Part shown: in pieces, positions 46,032 through 54,264 of the stretch
Numbering within the stretch: position 1 is the first letter of the stretch
How the letters are laid out: each line of letters begins with the position of its first letter
Source of the DNA: Marinifilaceae bacterium
GTDB taxonomy: Bacteria > Bacteroidota > Bacteroidia > Bacteroidales > Marinifilaceae
Length of the DNA stretch: 64,000 bases
Assembly (NCBI GenBank): GCA_016936255.1
Contig: JAFGYE010000107.1
Location: 1 to 64,000 of the forward strand
Reading direction: 5' to 3'
Program-made: the position numbers and the translations under genes
The notes under the pieces: generated by a model
What the model was told of the DNA's origin: nothing
Seen by the model: only the letters and a program-made list of their open reading frames with translations
Database searches by the model: none

Positions 46032-46745
46032 ATGAAAAAAACGTTTGTAAGTTGTTTGGTTGTGCTCGTATTTCTGCTGATGGCAGAGAATATTAGAGCA
46101 CAAAAAGTTAGGAGTGATTCCATCTTTTTTACCGGCGCTGTAATGGATCAGGAAGAATTATCACCTTTACCTTATTCTCATTTTCGGGTAAATGATAAAA
46201 GAGCAGGAACTACCAATTCTTTTGGAAGGTTTTCCTTTTGGGTAAACTCCGGCGATACCATTCAATATACCTATGTAGGATATCATGATGTAAAGATTAT
46301 TGTGAGTGATAGTCTGAAACAAGATTCTTATTTGTTTGGCGTGTTTATGGCAAAGGATACAATTGCTCTGCAAGAAGTTCTTATTTTGCCTCGATTTGGT
46401 GACTTTAGAGAAGCATTTATCAATGCAAAGGTGAATACACCGGAATATGTTCGGGCTAAAAACAATATCAATTCAGCCACCTACGAAGCACTTACCAAAC
46501 AACCCGAAAAAATGGATGCAAAGGCCAATACGGACATGTTGGTGAAAAATCATATTATTATGAATGAGCATCATGTAATGGTGCCTCCGGATATGATGGT
46601 AGGTGTTAGTGTGGCAAGAACTTTGCCTGAGGTTCAGCGGATGAAGAGAAAAAGAGAATTGAAGATTCCCGATAACTTAATAACAGATAAGGAGATAACA
46701 ACCTTAAAGCAAATGTATAAGTACGGTGTAAAGAAAAAAGAATAA
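46032..46745 (+). CDS. Secreted CarboxypepD_reg-like domain protein
   Basis: This 237-residue protein has a signal peptide (MKKTFVSCLVVLVFLLMAENIRAQ). A carboxypeptidase-regulatory-like beta-sandwich domain follows (about 30-115: FTGAVMDQEELSPLPYSHFRVNDKRAGTTNSFGRFSFWVNSGDTIQYTYVGYHDVKI). The C-terminal 120 residues are charged and helical with no family I know. Such domains are common in Bacteroidota cell-surface proteins. It is probably co-transcribed with the nitroreductase gene, an unexpected pairing. A strong terminator follows. Confidence 0.8.
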   Translation: MKKTFVSCLVVLVFLLMAENIRAQKVRSDSIFFTGAVMDQEELSPLPYSHFRVNDKRAGTTNSFGRFSFWVNSGDTIQYTYVGYHDVKIIVSDSLKQDSYLFGVFMAKDTIALQEVLILPRFGDFREAFINAKVNTPEYVRAKNNINSATYEALTKQPEKMDAKANTDMLVKNHIIMNEHHVMVPPDMMVGVSVARTLPEVQRMKRKRELKIPDNLITDKEITTLKQMYKYGVKKKE

Positions 46746-46747
46746 AA

Positions 46748-46776
46748 AAAAGCGGTGATATTTCACCGCTTTTTTA
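46748..46776. terminator. Bidirectional terminator
   Basis: AAAAGCGGTGA (46748-46758) pairs with TCACCGCTTTT (46763-46773) between convergent genes, with A- and T-runs on either side. The core stem is nearly the same as the sodB terminator. Confidence 0.9.
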
Positions 46777-46796
46777 TTGCCAAAACCAGAGTGTTA

Positions 46797-47708
46797 TTAC
46801 CCTCTGTTAAATAAAGCTTTTATAATTAACATAGCCATTTTAGGATTTTCCTTCAGTCTTCTGGTAGAATATCCGAACCAATCTTTTCCGAAAGGAACGT
46901 AAACCCTCATGGTGTGGCCTTTGTCTGTAATCATTTTTCTAAGTTCAGGAGTAACTCCATAAAGCATTTGGAATTCATATTTATCCTTAGGAACATTGTA
47001 TTTTTCAATCAATTCAAAAGCGGGTTCAACTACATTTTTATCGTGAGTAGCAATTCCAGGATAAACATCGTTTTGGAACATGAATTCCAACCCCTTAATA
47101 AAGTTTTCATTTACCTTTTCGTACTTTTTGTAGGCTATTTCTGCCGGCTCCACATAAATTCCTTTGCAAAGACGATAATTCAATTTTGAACTGCCGTTTT
47201 GCATGTCCATCATATTACTTAAATCATCTAAAGTTCTTTTTAGATAAGCTTGAACTACTAAGCCAACATTGTTCGGGAATTCTGCTTTTAATCTTCTGAA
47301 AAGTTTAATTTCTTTATCCACACAATGAGAATCTTCCATATCTACACGTACAAAGTTGTCATATTCTGCAGCTTTAGCTACAACAGTACGGATGTTTTGA
47401 TAGCAAACTTCTTCATCAATTAACAAACCAAAAAAGGTAGGTTTTACTGAATAGTTACCATCAATTTTATTTTCCTGAAAAGCCTCAATAATATTGATGT
47501 AAGCCTCTTTGTTTTCAGTTGCCTGACTTAAATCTTCGATAAATTCACCCAAAAGGTCTACGGTAACTTTAATACCTTCTTTATTTAGTTCTTTTGAAGC
47601 ATTAATGGCTTCTTCGATGGTTTCGCCGGCAATGTATCTTTTAGAAAAGATCCAAACCAGCTTTTTAGGCATATATGGCAGGGTAGCTGCGATTAATTTA
47701 TTAAACAT
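46797..47708 (-). CDS. Proline dehydrogenase
   Basis: The FAD-dependent enzyme oxidises proline to 1-pyrroline-5-carboxylate. The 303-residue TIM barrel has FVRVDMEDSHCVD, NVGLVVQAYLKRTLDDL, LNYRLCKGIYVEP, GIATHDKNVVEPA, KYEFQMLYGV and the C-terminal MRVYVPFGKDWFGYSTRRLKENP with the substrate-binding Arg pair. This is the stand-alone monofunctional form. P5C dehydrogenase is encoded separately about 3 kb away on the same strand and would complete conversion of proline to glutamate. Confidence 0.93.
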   Translation of the reverse strand: MFNKLIAATLPYMPKKLVWIFSKRYIAGETIEEAINASKELNKEGIKVTVDLLGEFIEDLSQATENKEAYINIIEAFQENKIDGNYSVKPTFFGLLIDEEVCYQNIRTVVAKAAEYDNFVRVDMEDSHCVDKEIKLFRRLKAEFPNNVGLVVQAYLKRTLDDLSNMMDMQNGSSKLNYRLCKGIYVEPAEIAYKKYEKVNENFIKGLEFMFQNDVYPGIATHDKNVVEPAFELIEKYNVPKDKYEFQMLYGVTPELRKMITDKGHTMRVYVPFGKDWFGYSTRRLKENPKMAMLIIKALFNRG

Positions 47709-48031
47709 TGGGATGGTTTTTAAATTGTTTATTCGGGTTAATTTATGGGATCAATGTAAATAGTATTCCAAAATAAAAGAATGATGTTTATCAGCAATTA
47801 TTATTTCAATATTTTAAGTTTGTCAAGGATTCCCGAATGTGAATTTTGATGTCACAGTATTTTTTAGTCTCCTTTTTAAGCTTATATTTGTTAGGCAAAA
47901 TCAAAAAAAAATAAATACTACCGACAATGACTTTTGTATTTCAGATGCTCATAAAGATGAAATCTTTATTCTGATTCCAAAATTTCAACTGATCGGAAAA
48001 TAATCTTGAATAATTAAATCTTAAAATACCT
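47709..48031. other. Divergent intergenic region
   Basis: The 323-bp gap between divergent proline dehydrogenase and OmpH-like genes contains no credible gene. A perfect TAnnTTTG element (TATATTTG, 47883-47890) faces the OmpH-like gene, but no TTTG lies at the expected distance upstream. Confidence 0.45.
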
Positions 48032-48622
48032 ATGAAAAATTTATCTATTGTTTTAAATGCGGTACTAATTGTAGCAGTTGGTATTCTTTATGTACTTCAT
48101 TTTTCTAATTCGTCAGCAGATTCTAAAAAAGTAAAATCGGTGGCAGGTGAAGGTGCAGTTGTTTATATTAACACCGATTCATTGCTAACTAATTATAATT
48201 TTTCTCGTGATTTGAATGAGGAATTTCTTAAAAAGCAGGAAGATTCAAGAACTGATTTTAACTTCAAGGCTCAGAAATTGGAGAAAGAAGCAGGTGAGTT
48301 TCAACGTAAAGTTCAAAATGGTGGATTCCTAAGCCGCGAGAGAGCTGAAGAAGCTCAGCGTGTATTGATTGGAAAACAACAGAATTTACAGCAATTGGAT
48401 CGTGAGCTTTCAAACCAATTAATGGGTGAACAACAGGCAAACAGCAAAAGATTATTCGATAGTGTTACCAACTATTTGAAAGAATACAATGCTGCTCATA
48501 ATTACAGCTTAATTTTAAGTACAACAAAAGGAGGAAATGTTCTTCTTTCTCAGGATGGATTAGATATTACAGCGGAAATAATTACTGGTTTAAACAGCAG
48601 ATACAAACCTGCAGCTAAGTAA
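48032..48622 (+). CDS. OmpH/Skp-like coiled-coil protein
   Basis: This 196-residue protein has an N-terminal hydrophobic segment (NLSIVLNAVLIVAVGILYVLHF). It looks like a signal anchor rather than a cleaved peptide, so the protein may stay attached to the inner membrane. An OmpH-like body follows: VVYINTDSLLTNYNFSRDLNEEF, a charged coiled coil (about 60-150), and NYSLILSTTKGGNVLLSQDGLDIT. It is a third OmpH-type protein in the window, away from bamA and probably with its own clients. It is monocistronic with a terminator. Confidence 0.83.
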   Translation: MKNLSIVLNAVLIVAVGILYVLHFSNSSADSKKVKSVAGEGAVVYINTDSLLTNYNFSRDLNEEFLKKQEDSRTDFNFKAQKLEKEAGEFQRKVQNGGFLSRERAEEAQRVLIGKQQNLQQLDRELSNQLMGEQQANSKRLFDSVTNYLKEYNAAHNYSLILSTTKGGNVLLSQDGLDITAEIITGLNSRYKPAAK

Positions 48623-48643
48623 ATTTCAACAACAAAATATTTT

Positions 48644-48682
48644 AAGGGCAGATCAGCTACACAAGCTATCTGCCCTTTTTTA
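48644..48682 (+). terminator. Terminator after the OmpH-like gene
   Basis: AAGGGCAGAT (48644-48653) pairs with ATCTGCCCTT (48668-48677), with a second short AGCT pairing inside the loop, followed by six T. Confidence 0.9.
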
Positions 48683-48813
48683 TATCTTTGTTTTTTTTAA
48701 GATGTAAGATTTTAAATGACATCTTAAGAACTGAAATTTAAATTGCTGTTTATTGAGAAATGAAGATTAGTTTCCATGGAGAAACTATCAATTCTCAACT
48801 CTAAAATAAAACT

Positions 48814-50085
48814 ATGGCTTTTGCTGATAACTATCTGAAAAAACAACGTCTGTATCCCGATTATATTAAAGATATAGCTTCGGAACAACTAAATATCATT
48901 GTTACTATTCCGTGCTTTAATGAGCCTGATTTGATTCCAGGTTTAGAGGCTTTGTGGAATTGCGAACGTCCGGATTGCAATGCAGAAGTAATCGTAATTG
49001 TGAATTCAGGAGAGTTGGCCGACAAAGAAATACTTGCACAAAATGAGAAAACCATTGCCGATGCAACGAACTGGATGGCTGATCATCAGGATGAGAAGTT
49101 GAAATTTTATTTAATTCATCAGCCAAATTTGCCTAAGAAATTTGCAGGAGTTGGTTTGGCGCGAAAAATTGCGATGGATGAGGCGGTAAGCCGTTTCAAT
49201 AAAATTGACAAACCAAATGGAATTATTACTGGTTTTGATGCCGATTCGGGATGTGATGCCAATTATTTTGTTGAGATTGAGAAGATGTTCAAAAAGCATC
49301 CAAAGGCGAATGGAGCTAACATATTTTACGAACATCCTTTGGAGGGAACAGAATTCGATCAGCCAATTTATGATGCCATTGCTCAGTACGAACTTTACCT
49401 GCGGTATTACATGTTGGCCATGCGGTATGCCGGTCATCCGCACGCCTTTCATACGGTAGGTTCCAGTTTTGCTGTTACGGCGAAAGCTTATATCATGCAA
49501 GGTGGAATGAATCGCCGGCAGGCAGGTGAAGATTTTTATTTTCTGCAGAAAATTATTGCTTTGGGTAAGTTCTATGAGATTAAAACCACCCGGGTAATTC
49601 CTTCACCAAGAGAGTCAGATCGGGTTCCATTTGGAACAGGCAAAGCCATTTCCACCTTTATGGAAAAAGGAATTATCGATTACAAAACCTACAATTACTC
49701 TGCTTTTAAGGATGTGAAAAAGTTTTTTGATCGTGCTGATGATTTTTTTGGTGTTGATTACGATACTTATTTAAATAAATTGATTGTTGATCTTCCAGGT
49801 CCCGTACGTTCCTATTTAAAAGAGGATAATTTCTTTGAAGCTTTGGAGGAAATTAACCGAAACTGTTCCAGTGTTGAATCATTTCGAAAGAAATTCTTTG
49901 GGGCTTTTAATGCTTTTAAAGTACTGAAATACCTGAATAATGTTCACGAACAATTTATTGATGAGGAGAGCATTGTTGTTTGTGCCAAACAACTACTCAT
50001 CGATCTTGGTATCGAAACCAAAGGGATTTATTCAGCGAAAGAATTGTTGGAGATTTACAGAGAATACGAGAAAAATCATGAATAA
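48814..50085 (+). CDS. Family-2-like glycosyltransferase
   Basis: The 423-residue soluble protein begins its GT-A domain at about 25 (LNIIVTIPCFNEPDLIPGLEALWNCE). It has the metal-binding DxD-like GIITGFDADSGCDANYF (about 145), a HAFHTVGSSFAVTAKAYIMQGGMNRRQAGEDFYFLQK acceptor-side segment with an ED motif, and RVIPSPRESDRVPFGTG. The C-terminal 130 residues are helical. There are no membrane helices, unlike synthase-type GT2 enzymes. Donor and acceptor are unknown. No other glycan genes are near. Confidence 0.82.
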   Translation: MAFADNYLKKQRLYPDYIKDIASEQLNIIVTIPCFNEPDLIPGLEALWNCERPDCNAEVIVIVNSGELADKEILAQNEKTIADATNWMADHQDEKLKFYLIHQPNLPKKFAGVGLARKIAMDEAVSRFNKIDKPNGIITGFDADSGCDANYFVEIEKMFKKHPKANGANIFYEHPLEGTEFDQPIYDAIAQYELYLRYYMLAMRYAGHPHAFHTVGSSFAVTAKAYIMQGGMNRRQAGEDFYFLQKIIALGKFYEIKTTRVIPSPRESDRVPFGTGKAISTFMEKGIIDYKTYNYSAFKDVKKFFDRADDFFGVDYDTYLNKLIVDLPGPVRSYLKEDNFFEALEEINRNCSSVESFRKKFFGAFNAFKVLKYLNNVHEQFIDEESIVVCAKQLLIDLGIETKGIYSAKELLEIYREYEKNHE

Positions 50086-50119
50086 AAGAAAAGACGTTGC
50101 CTGCAACGTCTTTTCTTTT
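50084..50119. terminator. Bidirectional terminator
   Basis: A 17-bp perfect stem (50084-50100 with 50103-50119) separates the glycosyltransferase gene from the convergent divIC-like gene. It overlaps the latter's stop codon. Confidence 0.9.
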
Positions 50120-50426
50120 ATTCTTCTTCTATCATGATAAATATATCTTCGCCTTTTTTCTTCATTAAATATTGTTCGCGGGCGAATTTTTCAAGATTTT
50201 TACGATTGGTTTTCAGCTCGTGAATCCGATTCTTGTCTGTTTCAATTTTCTCAATAAAGTAAGCCTTTTCTTTTTCAAGGGATTCAATAGTATCTTCATT
50301 TCCTTTTCGTTCCCAAACAGAGTGTTGATCGAAAAAGAAAAGCCAAAAATAAAAGATCAGAAAAGTGATTACGTATTTGTTACGTACAATTCTGAGAATT
50401 ATAATTTGTGCTTTCTTCTGATTCAT
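50118..50426 (-). CDS. Septum formation initiator family (FtsB/DivIC-like) protein
   Basis: This 102-residue bitopic protein has a short cytoplasmic N-terminus, one membrane segment (about 17-34: KYVITFLIFYFWLFFFDQHS) and a periplasmic coiled coil (about 43-80: NEDTIESLEKEKAYFIEKIETDKNRIHELKTN). It closes with the FAREQYLMKKKGEDIFIM segment typical of DivIC/FtsB. It should take part in the FtsQLB-type divisome complex. The gene is monocistronic. Confidence 0.9.
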   Translation of the reverse strand: MNQKKAQIIILRIVRNKYVITFLIFYFWLFFFDQHSVWERKGNEDTIESLEKEKAYFIEKIETDKNRIHELKTNRKNLEKFAREQYLMKKKGEDIFIMIEEE

Positions 50427-50536
50427 TTTGTTTCTATTTGCATGCTAAATTACAAAGAATATGTGAAAGTCTGAAAGTAGGAGGGGTGAAATGTAAAAGA
50501 GTAAGAAGTTTGATTCGATGAAAGCTAAGTAAATGA

Positions 50537-50566
50537 AAAACGACCGAAGAGAACTCCGGTCGTTTT
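50537..50566 (-). terminator. Probable terminator after pruA
   Basis: AAAACGACCG (50537-50546) pairs with CGGTCGTTTT (50557-50566). The T-run continues in the minus direction. It lies about 80 bp past the pruA stop. Confidence 0.75.
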
Positions 50567-50643
50567 ACTCAATTCAATTTTGGTATCAAAAGATTGATTT
50601 TCTTATTCTCAAATCTCACATTTGATATATCAGATCTTTAAGA

Positions 50644-52275
50644 TTAATCCTCTAAAAAGTTAGGATACATATAATCTGTAGCTGAAACAAATGTTTCTTT
50701 AATTGTACGAGGAGAAACCCAACGCAATAGGTTGATCATAGAGCCTGCTTTATCGTTGGTTCCGGAACCTCTGCCGCCACCAAATGGTTGTTGTCCAACA
50801 ACAGCACCGGTTGGTTTGTCGTTAATATAGAAGTTACCTGCTGTATGAGTCAAACGTTTCACTAATTTTTCAATAGCGTAACGACAATCAGCAAAGATAG
50901 CACCTGTAAGGGCATACATTGAACCTTTATCAAGGATATCCAAAGTCTCATCTACCTTGTCATCTTCGTATACAAAAATGGTAAGGATAGGGCCAAACAG
51001 CTCTTCTTCCATAGTTATATAATCGTGTTTTAAAGCTCTGATAATAGTTGGAGCAATAAAATAACCTACCGACTTGTCGTAAGTACCACCTGCCACGATT
51101 TCTGCATCAGGAGAAGCTTTTGCCGCGTCGATAGCTGAAGATAATTTGTTGAAAGAAGCTTCGTCAATTACTGCATTCACAAAATTGGTGAAGTCTTCAG
51201 TTCCACCCATTTTAATTTTTTTCAAATCTTCTTTTACAAACGCCATTACTTCCTCATACTTGCTTGCAGGAATGTAAGCGCGGGATGCAGCAGAACATTT
51301 TTGTCCTTGATATTCGAATGCTCCACGGGTGATTGCAGTCGCTACTTCTTTAGCAGGAGCAGTCGGGTGCATGAAAATATAATCTTTACCACCGGTTTCA
51401 CCTACGATACGTGGATAAGACTTGAATTTATGGATGTTTTCACCAATATTTTTCCAAATGTCCTGGAATACACCTGTTGATCCAGTGAAGTGAATACCTG
51501 CAAAATCCGGAGAATTAAATAATACTTCAGAAGCAGCAGGACCAGATACATATACCAAGTTGATAACACCGGCAGGAACACCGGCTTTCATAAAGATTTC
51601 CATTAAAACCTTAGCCGAATAAACAGCAGTTTTAGATGGTTTCCAAACAATACAGTTACCCATCATAGCAGGAGCTGTTGGCAGGTTACCGGCAATAGCT
51701 GTAAAGTTGAAAGGAGTCAAAGCAAATACAAATCCTTCCAGCGGACGTTGCTCTACGCGATTCCAAATTCCTTTTGAAGATATCGGTTGTTGTTTGTAAA
51801 TATCAGTCATGTACTGAACGTTGAAACGAAGGAAATCAGCAATTTCACAGGCAGAATCAATCTCAGCCTGAAATGCATTTTTCGATTGTCCCAACATAGT
51901 AGCAGCATTTAATTTCTGACGGTAAGGACCGGAAATTAACTCAGCTGCTTTTAAGAAAATAGAAGCGCGATGCTCCCAGGCCATAGCTTCCCAAGCTGGC
52001 TTTGCTGCTAAAGCAGCATCAATAGCCATTTGGATATGTTTTTTCTCACCTTGGTGATAATGCCCCAACACATGCTGATGATCATGAGGAGGAGTCATTG
52101 CAAATAAATTGCCCGTACGAACCTCTTCGCCACCAATGTACATAGGCACATCGATCACTTCGGAACGCATTTTTTTAATTGTAGCTTGTAATTCAGCTCT
52201 TTCTGGAGATCCAGGAGCGTAGGATAAAATTGGCTCGTTAGTTACGGCAGGAACGTTGTATATACCTTTGGGCAT
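50644..52275 (-). CDS. pruA: L-glutamate gamma-semialdehyde (P5C) dehydrogenase
   Basis: The 543-residue aldehyde dehydrogenase oxidises glutamate semialdehyde to glutamate using NAD+, the second step of proline catabolism. Marks are the ALTPFNFTAIAGNLPTAPAMMGNCIVWKPS cofactor segment, FTGSTGVFQDIW, IVGETGGKDYIFMHPTA with the general-base Glu, and the catalytic Cys in EYQGQKCSAASRAYIP (about 320). GPILTIFVYED and the C-terminal PFGGGRGSGTNDKAGS follow. It is the monofunctional P5CDH type, in partnership with the separately encoded proline dehydrogenase. Confidence 0.95.
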   Translation of the reverse strand: MPKGIYNVPAVTNEPILSYAPGSPERAELQATIKKMRSEVIDVPMYIGGEEVRTGNLFAMTPPHDHQHVLGHYHQGEKKHIQMAIDAALAAKPAWEAMAWEHRASIFLKAAELISGPYRQKLNAATMLGQSKNAFQAEIDSACEIADFLRFNVQYMTDIYKQQPISSKGIWNRVEQRPLEGFVFALTPFNFTAIAGNLPTAPAMMGNCIVWKPSKTAVYSAKVLMEIFMKAGVPAGVINLVYVSGPAASEVLFNSPDFAGIHFTGSTGVFQDIWKNIGENIHKFKSYPRIVGETGGKDYIFMHPTAPAKEVATAITRGAFEYQGQKCSAASRAYIPASKYEEVMAFVKEDLKKIKMGGTEDFTNFVNAVIDEASFNKLSSAIDAAKASPDAEIVAGGTYDKSVGYFIAPTIIRALKHDYITMEEELFGPILTIFVYEDDKVDETLDILDKGSMYALTGAIFADCRYAIEKLVKRLTHTAGNFYINDKPTGAVVGQQPFGGGRGSGTNDKAGSMINLLRWVSPRTIKETFVSATDYMYPNFLED

Positions 52276-52429
52276 AATGATGTGGTTTTAAGGGTTATTT
52301 ATTATTTTCTTTCTTTGCAAATTTAAAGAAAACACAAAGCATCAGTAATGAGTATTGTCATACTTTTAAAAAAGAAAAGAAACTTTTTTAGGGTAAGAAT
52401 TTCACAAGTTTTTAAAGCTGTGATTAAAT

Positions 52430-53890
52430 TTATATTTGTGCTGATTCTACAGCAGGATCAGTTGTTTTTCTAATCTTAATATTTAGGTAAGCAACAGCAA
52501 TGGTCATTATAGGACTAATGATGTTGAAAAAACAAAAAGGGGCGAAGGCAACAGTAGCTACACCCAATGCACCAGCCTGTGCTGCACCGCAGGTATTCCA
52601 TGGAACAAGAACTGATGTCACTGTTCCTGCATCTTCAAGAGTTCGGCTCAAAACTTCAGGTTTTAAATGCTGATCTTTGTACGATTCCGAAAACATTCGT
52701 CCTGTAACTACAATAGAAATGTATTGATCTGAAGCAGTCAGGTTCAGAAATCCACAACTGGCCACTGTAGTTGTTACCAGCGATCCGGTGGAACTAACTG
52801 CTTTCAGCATGGTTTCGGTGATTTTGTGCAATATGCCTGCTGTTTCCAGAACACCGCTAAAAACCATAGCGGTTAAAATCAGCCAAATGGTATTGAGCAT
52901 ACCGGCCATTCCACCCGTCGATAATAAATCCTGAATATTTTTATTTTGCACAGGAATACTAATATCCGTAAAGATGGATTGCATTACCGTATGATAACAA
53001 GCTTGTATATAGGAGCTGCTTCCTGAAATTTGCTGAATAATCTGTGGCTGAAAAATGATGGCAAATACGCCTCCTATTAATGTGCCGGTAAAAATTGCAG
53101 GCAGGGCAGGCACTTTTTTGCTGATAATCACAAAGAGCAATATAGGGACCAAAAACAGCCATGGTGTAATAGTGAATGTTTCTTTAATTGCAATCTGAAC
53201 TTCGCGGATACTTTCTGGATTTATTTCTCCTTGCTTATTGAAACCGATCGCCAAAAAAATCAAAAGAGTAATAATGATGGAAGGGATCGTTGTATACATC
53301 ATGTAACGGATGTGTACAAACAAATCAACTTCAGCCATTGCCGAAGCCAGATTGGTTGTATCCGATAAAGGCGAAATTTTATCACCAAAATAAGCTCCGG
53401 AAATAATTGCTCCGGCTACAATGGCGTTATTGTATTCCATTGCATTGCCAACACCCAAAAGTGCAACTCCAATGGTTGCAATGGTCGACCATGAACTTCC
53501 GGTTACGACCGAAACGATGGCACAAATCACAACCGAGAGCATTAAAAACAATTTCGGATTTAAGAATTCCAATCCATAGTAGATCATTGCAGGCACTACA
53601 CCACTTATCATCCATGTGCCGGCTAAAGAACCAATTAACAGCAATATCAACATCGAAGGCATTGCGGTACTAATGCTTTCTACAATTCCTTTCTGAAGGT
53701 CATCCCAGTTTTTACCATGTCGCAGAGCAATTAGTCCACCAACAGCAGCTACCATTAAAAGGGAAAACTGATTGGCTCCTTCAATGGCTCCATCACCAAA
53801 AACAATTGCATTTACACTTAGCAGAATAATTAGTAAAATAATAGGAATAAGGGACTCCCAAAGGGATATGGTTTTGTTTTTTTCGTTCAT
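52430..53890 (-). CDS. NhaC-family Na+/H+ antiporter
   Basis: This 486-residue protein has about 11-12 membrane segments with the NhaC pattern: LLMVAAVGGLIALRHGKNWDD, GSLAGTWMISGVVPAMIYYG, VVTGSSWSTIATIGVALLG and GAYFGDKISPLSDTTNLAS, where the acidic residues likely bind the ion. The second half includes SDQYISIVVTGRMFSESY and WNTCGAAQAGALGV. It would exchange Na+ (or an organic substrate, as in some relatives) for H+. It is preceded by a 368-bp leader with a strong hairpin structure and array 3. It complements Na+ export by the NQR operon. Confidence 0.9.
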   Translation of the reverse strand: MNEKNKTISLWESLIPIILLIILLSVNAIVFGDGAIEGANQFSLLMVAAVGGLIALRHGKNWDDLQKGIVESISTAMPSMLILLLIGSLAGTWMISGVVPAMIYYGLEFLNPKLFLMLSVVICAIVSVVTGSSWSTIATIGVALLGVGNAMEYNNAIVAGAIISGAYFGDKISPLSDTTNLASAMAEVDLFVHIRYMMYTTIPSIIITLLIFLAIGFNKQGEINPESIREVQIAIKETFTITPWLFLVPILLFVIISKKVPALPAIFTGTLIGGVFAIIFQPQIIQQISGSSSYIQACYHTVMQSIFTDISIPVQNKNIQDLLSTGGMAGMLNTIWLILTAMVFSGVLETAGILHKITETMLKAVSSTGSLVTTTVASCGFLNLTASDQYISIVVTGRMFSESYKDQHLKPEVLSRTLEDAGTVTSVLVPWNTCGAAQAGALGVATVAFAPFCFFNIISPIMTIAVAYLNIKIRKTTDPAVESAQI

Positions 53891-54028
53891 TTGTGGTTTG
53901 TGGTCGGTTAATATAGGGGGTGAACTTACGAAAAAACAATTGGAAAAGAAATGTCATGTTTTAATTATTGCTTTCTTACTATTGAGCTTGATTATTTTTC
54001 AAACCATTTTTCCTTTGATCGTTTTTTA

Positions 54029-54083
54029 GACCGGTAATAAGTTTTTTTATTACCCATTGGGCTTTCCACAAAGCCCAATGGTC
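54029..54083. promoter_or_regulatory. Composite two-hairpin structure upstream of the nhaC-like gene
   Basis: GGTAATAA/TTATTACC (54033-54040 with 54047-54054) and CATTGGGCTTT/AAAGCCCAATG (54055-54065 with 54070-54080) are back to back. They are enclosed by GAC (54029-54031) and GTC (54081-54083), which could close a three-way junction. No T-run follows the structure on the minus strand, so it does not look like a simple terminator. It lies about 140 bp before the antiporter start and could be a leader element. Confidence 0.5.
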
Positions 54084-54096
54084 GTAATTGTAATTA

Positions 54097-54264
54097 CTAT
54101 TGTAGATTTTGATATGTCTATTGTTAATTTTAGAAGCCTATTGGAACAATTACTATTCCTATTGGAATAAGTTGATCTCTATTGCTATATTACATTATCA
54201 TATTGGAGAATAATGAGTGCTATTGGTGGATTGATTACCCTATTGTAAAATTAGTCAACTATTG
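54097..54264. repeat. CTATTG periodic array (array 3)
   Basis: TATTG begins at 54098, 54119, 54139, 54160, 54180, 54201, 54221, 54241 and 54260, so the steps are 21, 20, 21, 20, 21, 20, 20 and 19 bp. Eight of the nine copies are preceded by C. The bases between are not conserved. The non-triplet spacing rules out a coding repeat. It fills the space between the nhaC-leader hairpins and the stop of the 253-residue gene, and the last copy overlaps that stop codon. Confidence 0.8.
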
